A stretch of 64,000 bases of DNA from the NCBI RefSeq assembly GCF_003937945.1, contig NZ_RSEC01000066.1:124001-188000 (forward strand). The letters are read 5' to 3'. Positions 49,274 through 58,056 of this stretch are shown in pieces; the first letter of the stretch is position 1, and the number at the start of each line of letters is the position of its first letter. The position numbers were made by a program, and so were the translations under genes. Origin of the DNA: Amycolatopsis eburnea (lineage in GTDB: Bacteria; Actinomycetota; Actinomycetes; Mycobacteriales; Pseudonocardiaceae). The notes below the pieces were generated by a model. The model made no database searches. It saw only the letters and a program-made list of their open reading frames with translations, and had not been told where the DNA came from.

Positions 49274-50665
49274 ATGGATTCCTCGCTCCTCACCGAAAAA
49301 GGTGAAAGCTACTCGAAAGCACTGGGCAACCGCCAAGTGCAGATGATCGCCATCGGCGGCGCGATCGGCGTCGGGCTCTTCCTCGGCGCCGGCGGCAAGC
49401 TCCACCAGGTCGGCCCGTCGCTGATCTTCTCCTACGCGATCTGCGGGGTGGCCGCCTACTTCGTGATGCGCGCGCTCGGCGAGCTCGTCCTGCACGAGCC
49501 CAGCTCGGGCAGCTTCGTCACCTACGCGCGGAAGTTCATCGGCCCGTGGGCCGGGTTCGTCTCCGGCTGGATGTACTGGGTGAACTGGGCGATGACCGGC
49601 ATCGCCGAGATCACCGCGGTGGCCATCTACGTGCACAAGTGGCTGCCGGACGTGCCGCAGTGGATCACCGCGCTGGTCGCGCTCGGCGTGCTGATCGCGG
49701 TGAACCTGCTTTCGGTGAAGCTGTTCGGGGAACTCGAGTTCTGGTTCTCGGTGGTCAAGGTGCTGGCCATCGTCGTCTTCCTGGTCACCGCGGTCGGCCT
49801 GGTGCTCACCAGTGCGGACATCGGCGGCACCACCGCCGGCCCGCACAACCTGACCGGCCACAGTGGACTCTTCCCGGCCGGCATCGGGATCGCGCTGATG
49901 ACGCTGCAGGCGGTCATCTTCGCCTACTCGGCCATCGAGGTCGTCGGCATCGCGGCCGGTGAGACCAAGGACGCCCGCAAGGTGCTGCCGAAGGCGATCA
50001 ACGGCGTCGTGTGGCGGATCGGCGTGTTCTACGTCGGGTCCGTGCTGATGCTGGCGATGCTGCTGCCCTGGCCGTTCTACAACGGCGACGAAAGCCCGTT
50101 CGTCACGGTGTTCTCGCGCCTGGGCATCCCGGGCATCGGCGACGTGATGAACGCGGTCGTGCTCACCGCGGCGCTGTCCAGCGTGAACTCGGGGCTCTAC
50201 TCGACCGGCCGGATCCTGCGCTCGCTGGCCGAGAAGGGCGAGGCGCCGTCGTTCGTCAGCCGGATGAGCGGCCGCCACGTGCCCTACGGCGGCATCCTGT
50301 TCACCTCGGTCGCCTACCTGCTCGGCGTGGTGCTGAACTACCTGGTGCCCAAGGACGCGTTCGACATCGCCATCGCGATCGCCTCGCTCGGCGTGATCAC
50401 GACGTGGGCGACGCTGGTCTTCTGCCAGATGCGCCTGCGCCAGGCCGCGCTGCGCGGCGAGCTGGAACGGCCGTCGTACCGGATGCCGTTCGCGCCGTAC
50501 TCCGGCTGGGCGACGCTGGGGTTCCTGCTGCTGGTCGTGGTCCTGATGGGCTTCTCCGACGGCGCCGAGAAGGTCGCGTTCTACTCGATCCCGGTGCTGG
50601 CCGTGGTGCTCGCGGTGGGCTGGCGGTTCGTCTCGAAACGGCGCGAACGCACCCCGCTCGGGTAG
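49274..50665 (+). CDS. Amino-acid permease (APC superfamily, AnsP/CycA-like)
   Basis: A 463-residue transporter with 12 predicted helices. The N-terminus (LGNRQVQMIAIGGAIGVGLFLGAGGKLHQVGPSLIFSYAICG) is the conserved APC substrate-binding helix 1. Motifs RALGELVLHEPSSGSFVTYARKFIGPWAGFVSGWMYWVNW follow. It resembles proton symporters for serine, alanine, glycine or asparagine. Located between glutaminase and a LacI regulator; a link to the nearby glutaminase and PLP enzyme is plausible. The 158-base upstream gap shows no confident promoter. Confidence 0.94.
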   Translation: MDSSLLTEKGESYSKALGNRQVQMIAIGGAIGVGLFLGAGGKLHQVGPSLIFSYAICGVAAYFVMRALGELVLHEPSSGSFVTYARKFIGPWAGFVSGWMYWVNWAMTGIAEITAVAIYVHKWLPDVPQWITALVALGVLIAVNLLSVKLFGELEFWFSVVKVLAIVVFLVTAVGLVLTSADIGGTTAGPHNLTGHSGLFPAGIGIALMTLQAVIFAYSAIEVVGIAAGETKDARKVLPKAINGVVWRIGVFYVGSVLMLAMLLPWPFYNGDESPFVTVFSRLGIPGIGDVMNAVVLTAALSSVNSGLYSTGRILRSLAEKGEAPSFVSRMSGRHVPYGGILFTSVAYLLGVVLNYLVPKDAFDIAIAIASLGVITTWATLVFCQMRLRQAALRGELERPSYRMPFAPYSGWATLGFLLLVVVLMGFSDGAEKVAFYSIPVLAVVLAVGWRFVSKRRERTPLG

Positions 50666-50696
50666 CGGGCCGGCCGCGGGCGGGCATACTCGACGG

Positions 50697-51704
50697 GTGT
50701 CCACGAGCAGCACCGAACCCCGGCGGGTGACGATCCACGACGTCGCCCGCTCGGCCGGGGTCTCCCGGCAGACGGTGTCGCGGGCGCTGAACGACAAGGC
50801 CGAGATCGACGGCTCGACCAAGCAGCGCGTGCTCGACGCCGCCCGCGAGCTCGGGTACCGCCCCAGCCGCTTCGCCCGCGGCCTGGTCCGGCCGGAGACC
50901 ACCACGATCGGGCTGGTGGTGCCGGACCTGCTCAACCCCTTCTTCACCGAGGTCGCCTCCGGCGCGCTGGAGGCGGCCCGGGCCCGCGGCCGGCACGTCG
51001 TCGTCTACGACACCGCCGGCGACGCCGAGCAGGAGCTGGCCACGCTGCGGGTGATCGGCACCCAGGTGGACGCGGTGGTCGGCTACTTCGGCCGGTCCGA
51101 CGAGGACCTCGACCGCTTCACCCCCGGCATCCCGGTGGTGCTGATCGGCCGGGAGCCGCGCGTCCCGCGGTTCAGCGGCATCGCGATCGACGGCGAGGAC
51201 GGCGTCCGGGAAGCCGTCGCGCACCTGGTCGGGCGCGGGCACCGGCGAATCGGCATGCTCGACCACGACGGCCGCCCCGAGCCGAGCGTCCGCCAGCAGT
51301 GGTTCCGCCGCGCCGTCGCCGAGCACGGCATCGCGCTGGCGCCCGGGTGGATCGCGCGCGCTCCCCAGAGCGTCGACGGCGGGGGCGCCGCGCTCGCCAC
51401 CCTGCTCGCCGCGCACCCCGACGTCACCGCCGTGTTCGCGTTCAACGACGTCATCGCCATCGGTGCCCTGCGCGAGGCCCGCCGGTTCGGCCTGCGCGTG
51501 CCCGCCGACCTCGCGGTGATCGGCTTCGACGGGCTCGCGCTCGGCACCCTCGTCGAGCCGGAGCTCTCCAGCGTCGCCCTCGACACCCGTGCGCTCGGGG
51601 CCCTCGCCGTCGAGCAGGCGTCGCGGCTCGTGACCGGTGCCGCGCCCCTCGAACCCGGCGAGCTGATCGTCCGCGCGGCCCTCCACCTGCGCGAATCCGC
51701 CTGA
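50697..51704 (+). CDS. LacI-family transcriptional repressor
   Basis: A 335-residue LacI/GalR repressor. The DNA-binding headpiece is VTIHDVARSAGVSRQTVSRALNDKAEIDGSTKQRVLDAARELGYRP, followed by the periplasmic-binding-protein-like sensor domain (IGLVVPDLLNPFFTEVASGALEAARARGRHVVVYDTAGD). GTG 50697. It immediately precedes a beta-galactosidase gene with a LacI-type palindrome in its promoter, so it likely represses that gene and is released by a galactoside. Confidence 0.94.
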   Translation: MSTSSTEPRRVTIHDVARSAGVSRQTVSRALNDKAEIDGSTKQRVLDAARELGYRPSRFARGLVRPETTTIGLVVPDLLNPFFTEVASGALEAARARGRHVVVYDTAGDAEQELATLRVIGTQVDAVVGYFGRSDEDLDRFTPGIPVVLIGREPRVPRFSGIAIDGEDGVREAVAHLVGRGHRRIGMLDHDGRPEPSVRQQWFRRAVAEHGIALAPGWIARAPQSVDGGGAALATLLAAHPDVTAVFAFNDVIAIGALREARRFGLRVPADLAVIGFDGLALGTLVEPELSSVALDTRALGALAVEQASRLVTGAAPLEPGELIVRAALHLRESA

Positions 51705-51708
51705 TCCC

Positions 51709-51774
51709 TTGACACGCCGACGCGGCGCGACGCAGACTTCCGGGCGGCCCGTGAACGTTCACGGGAGCGTTCAC
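51709..51774 (+). promoter_or_regulatory. Beta-galactosidase promoter with LacI operator GTGAACGTTCAC
   Basis: TTGACA (-35, 51709-51714), 18 bases, then CAGACT (-10, 51733-51738). A perfect 12-bp palindrome GTGAACGTTCAC (51751-51762) and a second half-site CGTTCAC (51768-51774) lie at about +6 to +30, suited to blocking transcription. Confidence 0.7.
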
Positions 51775-51795
51775 GGCGCTGGCGGAGAGGACTCC

Positions 51796-54633
51796 ATGTC
51801 GTACGTCGAAGACCCGGGCCCGGGCCACGGTTCGGTACCGCCGCGCGCGTCCTTCACCTCCGACGCGCCGTCGCTGTCGCTGAACGGCACCTGGCGGTTC
51901 CGGCTCTCCCCCAGCATCGCGGCGGCCCCGGACCCGCTCGAAGCCGACGACTCCGGGTGGGACGAGCTCCCGGTGCCGTCGCTGTGGCAGCTGCACGGCC
52001 ACGGCGCGCCCGCTTACACGAACGTGCACTACCCGTTCCCGGTCGACCCGCCGCACGTCCCGTCGGACAACCCGACCGGCGACCACCGGCGGCACTTCGA
52101 CCTGCCGGACGACTGGCCGTCCGGGCCGGCGGTGCTGCGCTTCGACGGGATCGACTCGTGCGGGCGGATCTGGCTCAACGGCACCGAGCTGGGCGTCACG
52201 AAGGGCAGCCGGCTGCCGTCGGAGTTCGAGGTCGGGCCGCTGCTGCGGCCCCGGGACAACGTCCTCGTCGTGCGCGTGCACCAGTGGTCGGCGGGCAGCT
52301 ACCTCGAGGACCAGGACATGTGGTGGCTGTCCGGGATCTTCCGGTCGGTCACGCTGCTGTCGCGCCCGGCGGGCGGCATCGGCGACTACTGGGTCCGCGC
52401 GGACTACGACCACGTTTCCGGGCTGGGCACGCTCCGCGTCGAGACCGGCCCGGACGTCGTGCTGGACATCCCTTCGCTGGGCATCGCGGGCCACCCGGCC
52501 GGGGACCCGCTGGAGCTGCCCGTCGAGCCGTGGACCGCCGAGACGCCCCGGCTGTACGAGGGCACGCTGTCCACCGCGGCCGAACGCGTGCCGGTGCGGA
52601 TCGGCTTCCGGACGGTGTCCATCGAGGACGGTCAGCTCAAGGTCAACGGGCAGCGCCTGCTGCTGCGCGGGGTGAACCGCCACGAGCACGACCCCCGCAC
52701 CGGGCGGGTGGTGTCCCCGGAGACGGCGCTGGCCGACGTCCTGCTGATGAAGCGGCACCACGTGAACGCCGTCCGGACCAGCCACTACCCGCCGGACCCG
52801 GCGTTCCTGGAGCTGTGCGACGAGTACGGGCTGTGGGTGATCGACGAGTGCGACCTGGAGACCCACGGCTTCGGGCCGCTGGGCTGGGAGCGCAACCCGA
52901 GCGGCGAGCCGATGTGGACGGACGCCTACCTGGACCGGATGCGGCGCACGGTCGAACGCGACAAGAACCGGCCGAGCGTCATCCTGTGGTCGCTGGGCAA
53001 CGAAAGCCACACCGGGGACAACCTGGCGCGGATGGCGGACTGGGTGCGCCACCGCGACCCGACGCGGCCGGTGCACTACGAGGGCGACCACGACTGCTCC
53101 TATGTGGACGTCCACAGCCGGATGTACGCGACACCGGACGAGGTCGACCGGATCGGGCGGCGTGAGGACGACAACGAGCGGCGCCGTGACCTGCCGTTCC
53201 TCCTTTGCGAATACGCGCACGCGATGGGCAACGGGCCGGGCGGGCTGCTGGAGTACCGCGAGCTGTTCGAGCGGTACCCGAACTGCCAGGGCGGGTTCGT
53301 CTGGGAGTGGATCGACCACGGCCTGGCCGTCCCCGGCCACTTCGCCTACGGCGGGGACTTCGGCGAGCCGCTCCACGACGGCAACTTCGTCATCGACGGC
53401 CTGCTCTTCCCGGACCGGACGCCGTCCCCGGGGCTGACGGAGTTCGCGAAGATCATCGAGCCGGTGCGGATCGACGCCGGCCCGGCCGGGATCCGGGTCT
53501 CGAACCACTACGACTTCGTGTCGACCGAGCACGTGACGTTTTCGTGGGTTCTTGAAGACGAGGGAATCGCCGTCGCGCAAGGGGTTCTCGACGTCCCGGT
53601 CGTCCACTCCGGACAGAGCGTCACCGTTCCGCTGCCGCCGTTGCCGCCGTGTGCCGGTGAATCCTGGCTCACCGTTTCGGCGTCGCTGGCTTCGGCGACG
53701 GCGTGGGCACCCGCCGGGCACGTCGTCGGCTGGGGGCAGCTGCCGGTGTCGCCGGCGCCCGCCCGTCCCGCGCCGCCGGTACGCGGCCCGGTGTTCCGCA
53801 CGGCCGGGCAGCTCGTCCTCGGCACCGGCGAGTTCGACGCCGCCACCGGTGCGCTGACGGCACTCGGCGGGCACCCGGTCGACGGCCCGCGGCTCGACGT
53901 CTGGCGCGCGACCACCGACAACGACCGCGGTTCCTCGCCCGGCCCGGCCGAGGCATCACGGTGGTTCGAGGCGGGGCTGCACCGGATGCAGCACCGGGTC
54001 ATCGCGGTCGACGCCGACGGGGACGAACTCGTCGTGCGCACCCGGGTCGCGCCGCCGGCACGGGCGTTCGGCCTGTTCGCGGACTACACGTGGACGGCCT
54101 TCGACGGCGGCCTCCGGCTGCGCGTCGACGTCACCCCGGACGGCCCGGTACCGGACACGCTCCCCCGGCTCGGCCTGGCGATGGCGGTCCCGGGCACGTT
54201 CGGCTCGGCCGAGTGGTTCGGCGGCGGCCCCGGCGAGGCGTACCCGGACAGCCGCCAGGCGGCGCGGATCGGCCGGTTCTCCAGCAGCGTCGACGGCCTG
54301 CAGACGCCGTACGTCTTCCCCCAGGAGAACGGCAACCGCACGGCCGTGCGCTGGGCGCGGTTCACGGGCCCGGACGGCACCGGCCTCCGCGTCGACGGCG
54401 ACCCGACGTTCGACTTCACGGCCCGCCGCTGGACGTCGGCGGCCTTGGAGGCAGCGCGGCACACGGACGAGCTGGAGTCCGGGTCGCTGGTGCACCTCAC
54501 GCTGGACGTGGCCCAGCACGGCCTCGGGACGGCGGCGTGCGGGCCCGGGGTGCTGGCGCCGTACCGGCTGGTACCGGGGAAGACGTCGTTCGCACTGACG
54601 CTGCGGCCCGTGGCGGGTGGTGTCGCAAATTGA
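51796..54633 (+). CDS. Beta-galactosidase (GH2, LacZ-type)
   Basis: A 945-residue cytoplasmic retaining glycosidase. Domains: N-terminal jelly roll (about 15-185), Ig-like (190-290), TIM barrel with RGVNRHEHDPRTGR, the acid/base Glu in SLGNESHTG and nucleophile Glu in LLCEYAHAMGNGPGGL, then C-terminal domains ending with the LacZ small-chain-like segment (DVWRATTDNDRG, EWFGGGPGEAYPDSR). ATG 51796 follows GGAGAGG. No signal peptide is seen. The LacI gene upstream and operator indicate substrate induction. Confidence 0.95.
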   Translation: MSYVEDPGPGHGSVPPRASFTSDAPSLSLNGTWRFRLSPSIAAAPDPLEADDSGWDELPVPSLWQLHGHGAPAYTNVHYPFPVDPPHVPSDNPTGDHRRHFDLPDDWPSGPAVLRFDGIDSCGRIWLNGTELGVTKGSRLPSEFEVGPLLRPRDNVLVVRVHQWSAGSYLEDQDMWWLSGIFRSVTLLSRPAGGIGDYWVRADYDHVSGLGTLRVETGPDVVLDIPSLGIAGHPAGDPLELPVEPWTAETPRLYEGTLSTAAERVPVRIGFRTVSIEDGQLKVNGQRLLLRGVNRHEHDPRTGRVVSPETALADVLLMKRHHVNAVRTSHYPPDPAFLELCDEYGLWVIDECDLETHGFGPLGWERNPSGEPMWTDAYLDRMRRTVERDKNRPSVILWSLGNESHTGDNLARMADWVRHRDPTRPVHYEGDHDCSYVDVHSRMYATPDEVDRIGRREDDNERRRDLPFLLCEYAHAMGNGPGGLLEYRELFERYPNCQGGFVWEWIDHGLAVPGHFAYGGDFGEPLHDGNFVIDGLLFPDRTPSPGLTEFAKIIEPVRIDAGPAGIRVSNHYDFVSTEHVTFSWVLEDEGIAVAQGVLDVPVVHSGQSVTVPLPPLPPCAGESWLTVSASLASATAWAPAGHVVGWGQLPVSPAPARPAPPVRGPVFRTAGQLVLGTGEFDAATGALTALGGHPVDGPRLDVWRATTDNDRGSSPGPAEASRWFEAGLHRMQHRVIAVDADGDELVVRTRVAPPARAFGLFADYTWTAFDGGLRLRVDVTPDGPVPDTLPRLGLAMAVPGTFGSAEWFGGGPGEAYPDSRQAARIGRFSSSVDGLQTPYVFPQENGNRTAVRWARFTGPDGTGLRVDGDPTFDFTARRWTSAALEAARHTDELESGSLVHLTLDVAQHGLGTAACGPGVLAPYRLVPGKTSFALTLRPVAGGVAN

Positions 54634-54652
54634 GACCGCGGGACGCGCCCGG

Positions 54653-55264
54653 ATGCGGTGTCGTGGGAGGGTGCCCGCTTCCACGACGACCCCTTCGAGC
54701 GCCCGGCGGCTGACCACCCCCGGCGCGCTGGGCCTGGCCGACCTGGTCGGGATCTTCGACGACCTGCAGTTCACGCTCGAGTGCTGCGACCGGCTGATGA
54801 CGGAGTTCGCCCGCCCGCGGGTGGACGACGTGGTCGTCGAAGCGCTGTGGGTGTCGGCGCTCAACTCGTACGCCCGCTGCTTCCGCACCGGCGACCGCGG
54901 CATGGGACTGACCGTGGCGGACGTCGAGGCCACCGGGGTGCCGGGCGAGGTCGCCGAGTGGCACGCGCTGCTCGGGCGGCTCCGGGACTTCTCGCTCGAC
55001 GGGCCGGTCAACCCCCGCGAGACCTACTCGGTGGGCGTCTCACAATCCCCCACCGGCGCGGCCTCGGGCGTCGTCATCACGTCGGCGGGACGGCCGCTGG
55101 TGGACGACGTCACGGTCCGCCAGACCGGCCGCCTGGTCTTCGAACTGAGCCGGCTGGTGGACGAGCGGATCAAGGAACACCAGCAGAAGGTCTTCGAGGC
55201 GGCGGCCAAGCTGACTCCCGCCCAGCTGGCGGCGCTGCCCGCCATCGAGGTTGCGTCTCAATAA
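54653..55264 (+). CDS. Hypothetical protein
   Basis: About 203 residues. I do not recognise it. It has an acidic, helix-rich body with ALGLADLVGIFDDLQFTLECCDRLMTEFARPRVDDVVVEALWVSALNSYARCF, RLRDFSLDGPVNPRETYSVGV, a central SGVVITSAGRPLVDD stretch, and a C-terminal helix (RLVDERIKEHQQKVFEAAAKLTPAQLAALPAIEVASQ). The start is uncertain: ATG 54653, GTG 54671 or GTG 54617 are all possible. It follows the beta-galactosidase by about 20 bases and converges on the TetR gene, next to a triple GTCTCA repeat. Confidence 0.7.
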   Translation: MRCRGRVPASTTTPSSARRLTTPGALGLADLVGIFDDLQFTLECCDRLMTEFARPRVDDVVVEALWVSALNSYARCFRTGDRGMGLTVADVEATGVPGEVAEWHALLGRLRDFSLDGPVNPRETYSVGVSQSPTGAASGVVITSAGRPLVDDVTVRQTGRLVFELSRLVDERIKEHQQKVFEAAAKLTPAQLAALPAIEVASQ

Positions 55265-55283
55265 GTCTCATTAATGCGTCTCA
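55255..55283. repeat. Three GTCTCA repeats between convergent genes
   Basis: GTCTCA occurs at 55255, 55265 and 55278, each followed by an AT-rich tail (ATAA, TTAAT, TTATT). It spans the 3' end of the hypothetical gene and the short gap before the TetR stop (TAA, 55286-55284). Confidence 0.6.
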
Positions 55284-55973
55284 TTATTCGACGCCCGGCA
55301 GGTGGCGGTAGATCGTGGCGCGGGAGACGCCCAGCGCCGTCGCGATGTCGGACGGCGCGTGGCCCGCGTCGTAGAGGCGGCGGGCAGCTTCGATCGTCTC
55401 CGGGCTCATCACCGTCGGGCGGCCCCGGCGGGCGCGGGGCCGGTCTTCGGCCACGGCGTACAGCCGGTCGACACCGTCGAGGACCGCGGCGCGCAGCTCG
55501 GCCACCGGGGCGTCGGCGAACAGCACGACCGGGTCGCTGAGCATCGCGATCGCCTGTGCCGCGCGGACCCGGCCGGCCAGGTCCGCGTCCGGGCCCGCCA
55601 CCAGGCGGTTCGCCGTGAGCATGCCGTCGCGGAAGCGCTCGAACACCGCCGTCGACGCGGTCAGCCCGAGGTCGCGCAGGTTCATCCGCAGCAGGTAGCG
55701 ATGAGCCAGCCAGACGCCCAGCAGGCCTTCGATCGCCGCCGCGCGCGGGTCCGCGGCCTCCGCCGCTTTCGCCATCGCCGCTTCGAGGTCGTCCAGGAGC
55801 GGCTCGGCGAGGGCCGTGACGATGTCGGCCTTGCCCGGGAAGTGGTACAGCACCGCGGTTTTCGTGACGCCGACGCGTTCGGCCAGCTCCCGGACCGACG
55901 TCGCGTGGAAGCCGCGCTCGGAGAACTCCTCGAGCGCGGCGCGCAGGATCCGGGCGCGGGTGTCGTCGGTCAT
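55284..55973 (-). CDS. TetR/AcrR-family regulator with extra C-terminal Hin-type HTH
   Basis: A 229-residue regulator. The N-terminal TetR helix-turn-helix is ILRAALEEFSERGFHATSVRELAERVGVTKTAVLYHFPGKADIV (9-52). The middle is the TetR ligand domain. Residues 183-226 are unusual: RGRPTVMSPETIEAARRLYDAGHAPSDIATALGVSRATIYRHL, the pattern of resolvase/invertase (HTH_7) DNA-binding domains. This makes it a two-headed DNA binder. It is divergent from the FAD monooxygenase across two matching operator sites, which it probably represses. Confidence 0.9.
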   Translation of the reverse strand: MTDDTRARILRAALEEFSERGFHATSVRELAERVGVTKTAVLYHFPGKADIVTALAEPLLDDLEAAMAKAAEAADPRAAAIEGLLGVWLAHRYLLRMNLRDLGLTASTAVFERFRDGMLTANRLVAGPDADLAGRVRAAQAIAMLSDPVVLFADAPVAELRAAVLDGVDRLYAVAEDRPRARRGRPTVMSPETIEAARRLYDAGHAPSDIATALGVSRATIYRHLPGVE

Positions 55974-55990
55974 CGCCCGAGCCTAGCCGC

Positions 55991-56040
55991 TTGCCTGACC
56001 GTTGGACAGGAGCGTACGGTCATCACTGACCGATGGTCAG
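55991..56040 (+). promoter_or_regulatory. FAD monooxygenase promoter with paired TetR operators
   Basis: TTGCCT (-35, 55991-55996), 18 bases, TACGGT (-10, 56015-56020). Two sites share one pattern: CTGACC-GTT-GGACAG (55995-56009) and the perfect CTGACC-GAT-GGTCAG (56026-56040), 31 bases apart (about three helical turns). One overlaps the promoter and the other the start region. Confidence 0.72.
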
Positions 56041-56061
56041 GACCTTGATGGGGGTAACACC

Positions 56062-57198
56062 ATGACCGAGCAGACCGCACTGATCTCCGGCGCGGGCGTC
56101 GCCGGGCCGACGCTGGCGTACTGGCTGGCCCGCGCGGGCTTCCGGCCGACCGTGGTCGAGCGCGCCGCCGGGCTGCGCTCGAGCGGCAGCCCGGTCGACG
56201 TGCGCGGGCCGGCGTCCCGCGTCGCCGAGCGGATGGGCATCACGGCGAAGCTGCGGGAGGCGAGCACCGACGCGACCGAACTGAAGTTCGTCGACGACGC
56301 GGGACGGCGCACCGGCCGCGTCGCGCTGGGTGGCGACGGCGGCATCGAGCTGCCCCGCACCGACCTCGCGGCGATCCTGCACGACGCCGCTCGCGCGGAC
56401 GCCGAGTTCGTCTTCCACGACTCGATCACCGGGCTGCACCAGGACGGCGGCGGTGTCGACGTCACGTTCGAGCGGGGCGCGGACCGGCGGTTCGACCTGG
56501 TGATCGGCGCCGACGGCCTGCACTCGAACGTGCGGCGCCTGGCGTTCGGGCCGGAGCACGCGTTCGTCGAGCACATGGGCGTCTACATCGCGACGCTCCC
56601 GCTCGCCGAGGCCGCGGCCGACGCGACGTCGATCGTCATGTACAACTCGCCGGGCCGGGCGCTGGCGATCCACCCCTCGCGCGGGCGCGGCATCGCGGCG
56701 TTCATGTTCCGCGGGGCCGCCGTGCCGGGGTTCGACCACCGCGACTCCGCGCTGCACAAGCGCATGCTCGCCGAGGCGTACGAGGGCGCGGGCTGGCGCG
56801 TGCCGGAGCTGCTCGAGCGCGTGCGCGAGGCGGAGGACCTGTACCTGGACTCGGTGAGCCGCGTGCGGCTGGACGGCTGGTCGTCGGGCCGCATCGCGCT
56901 GGCCGGCGACGCGGCGTCGTGCGTGTCCCTCTTCGGCGACGGTTCGACGCTGGCGATGGCGGGCGCGTACACCCTCGCCGAGGAACTGGGCCGGACCCCG
57001 GGCGACCCGGCGTCGGCGTTCCGGCGGTACGAAAGCAGTCACCGGAAGCTGGTGGAACCCAAGCAGCGCAACGTTTCCGCCGCCGCGAGCCTGCTGATCC
57101 CGGCAACGCGGGGCGGCCTCGCGGCCCGCAACTTCGGCACCCGCCTGCTGCCCCTGATCACGGCCGCCCGACGGCTGGTGCCGGCCCGCGCCGCCTGA
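56062..57198 (+). CDS. FAD-dependent monooxygenase (PHBH/RebC-like)
   Basis: A 378-residue flavoprotein hydroxylase. The N-terminal dinucleotide motif is ALISGAGVAGPTLAYWLARAGFRPTVVERAAG; the DG motif is DLVIGADGLHSNVRRL; and the GD motif is IALAGDAASCVSLFGDGSTLAMAGAYTLAEEL. It belongs to the p-hydroxybenzoate hydroxylase-like group that oxidises aromatic compounds or antibiotics. It is repressed, presumably, by the divergent TetR protein; substrate-inducer identity is unknown. Confidence 0.92.
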   Translation: MTEQTALISGAGVAGPTLAYWLARAGFRPTVVERAAGLRSSGSPVDVRGPASRVAERMGITAKLREASTDATELKFVDDAGRRTGRVALGGDGGIELPRTDLAAILHDAARADAEFVFHDSITGLHQDGGGVDVTFERGADRRFDLVIGADGLHSNVRRLAFGPEHAFVEHMGVYIATLPLAEAAADATSIVMYNSPGRALAIHPSRGRGIAAFMFRGAAVPGFDHRDSALHKRMLAEAYEGAGWRVPELLERVREAEDLYLDSVSRVRLDGWSSGRIALAGDAASCVSLFGDGSTLAMAGAYTLAEELGRTPGDPASAFRRYESSHRKLVEPKQRNVSAAASLLIPATRGGLAARNFGTRLLPLITAARRLVPARAA

Positions 57199-57203
57199 CC
57201 CAT

Positions 57204-57288
57204 GCGCCCCAATGTGGCCTTGGTTGCGTCTGACGCACCCAAGGTGGCCTTCGGTGCGTCAGACGCACCGAAGGCCACCTTGGGGCGC
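57204..57288. repeat. Interspersed palindromic repeat, GCGCCCCAA family, copy 3
   Basis: Outer arms GCGCCCCAA (57204-57212) and TTGGGGCGC (57280-57288) enclose a 35-base palindrome: GTGGCCTTCGGTGCGTC (57244-57260), one base, and its complement (57262-57278). It lies between the convergent monooxygenase and NUDIX genes and could form a bidirectional terminator. Confidence 0.92.
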
Positions 57289-57297
57289 TTGGTCCCG

Positions 57298-57972
57298 TCA
57301 GCTGCGCAGCATCGGCGGGTACAGCAGCTCGGCTTCTCCCCGCCGGTACAGCTGCGCCGGGCGGCCGCCGTCGCGGGTGGTCGTGCGGCCGGTCGGGGCG
57401 AGCAGGCCCGCGGTTCCCGTCACCTTGCGGTGGAAGTTCCGCGGGTCCAGCCGGGTGTCCCAGACCAGCTCGTACACCCGGCGCAGCTCGGCCACGGTGA
57501 ACTCCGGCGCGCAGAACGCCGTGGCCAGTGGTGAATACTCCAGCTTCGCCCGCGCGCGCTCGACGCCGTCGGCCAGGATGCGGTCGTGGTCGAACGCCAG
57601 CCGCTCGGCCGCCAGCGCGCGCACCGGCACCCAGCGGGCTTCGGCCGCGTCCGTGCCGGCCGACGGCACCGGCAGGTCCGGCGCCAAGGCCAGGTAGGCG
57701 ATCGTGACGACCCGCAGCCGCGGGTCCCGGCCCGGTGCCCCGTACCCGGCGAGCTGTTCGATGTGGACGGACCCGGGCGCCAGCCCGGTTTCCTCCGCCA
57801 GTTCGCGCCGCGCCGCGTCGGGGAGGTCTTCGTCCGCCCGGACGAACCCGCCCGGCAGCGCCCACTCCCCTGCGTACGGCTCGATCCCGCGGCGCACCAC
57901 CAGCGCGCACAACTCGTCCCTCAGGGTGAGCACGACGAGGTCCACGGTGACGGCGAACGGAGGGTGATCCAT
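57298..57972 (-). CDS. NUDIX hydrolase with C-terminal winged helix, NrtR-like regulator
   Basis: A 224-residue protein. The complete NUDIX box is GGFVRADEDLPDAARRELAEETGL (residues about 41-64), so hydrolase activity may be retained. The C-terminal 85 residues (PEFTVAELRRVYELVWDTRLDPRNFHRKVTG... RRGEAELLYPPML) match the winged helix of NrtR-type regulators, which control NAD biosynthesis in response to ADP-ribose. The divergent gap holds an NrtR-like palindrome and the next gene pair includes an NAD kinase homologue, supporting this role. Confidence 0.87.
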   Translation of the reverse strand: MDHPPFAVTVDLVVLTLRDELCALVVRRGIEPYAGEWALPGGFVRADEDLPDAARRELAEETGLAPGSVHIEQLAGYGAPGRDPRLRVVTIAYLALAPDLPVPSAGTDAAEARWVPVRALAAERLAFDHDRILADGVERARAKLEYSPLATAFCAPEFTVAELRRVYELVWDTRLDPRNFHRKVTGTAGLLAPTGRTTTRDGGRPAQLYRRGEAELLYPPMLRS

Positions 57973-57989
57973 GCCACCACCCTACCCGT

Positions 57990-58043
57990 TAATCGTCATC
58001 TTGACGATTACGCCTCGCGCCCCATATCGTCACACCGACGATA
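57990..58043 (+). promoter_or_regulatory. NrtR-type operators overlapping the SPFH/NAD-kinase-like promoter
   Basis: Operator 1 is TAATCGTCA-TCT-TGACGATTA (57990-58010), and operator 2 is TATCGTC-N5-GACGATA (58025-58043). A promoter fits between them: TTGACG (-35, 58001-58006), 18 bases, TATCGT (-10, 58025-58030). Both halves read GTC/GAC around short spacers, as in known NrtR sites. Confidence 0.72.
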
Positions 58044-58056
58044 AGAGGAGGACCTC

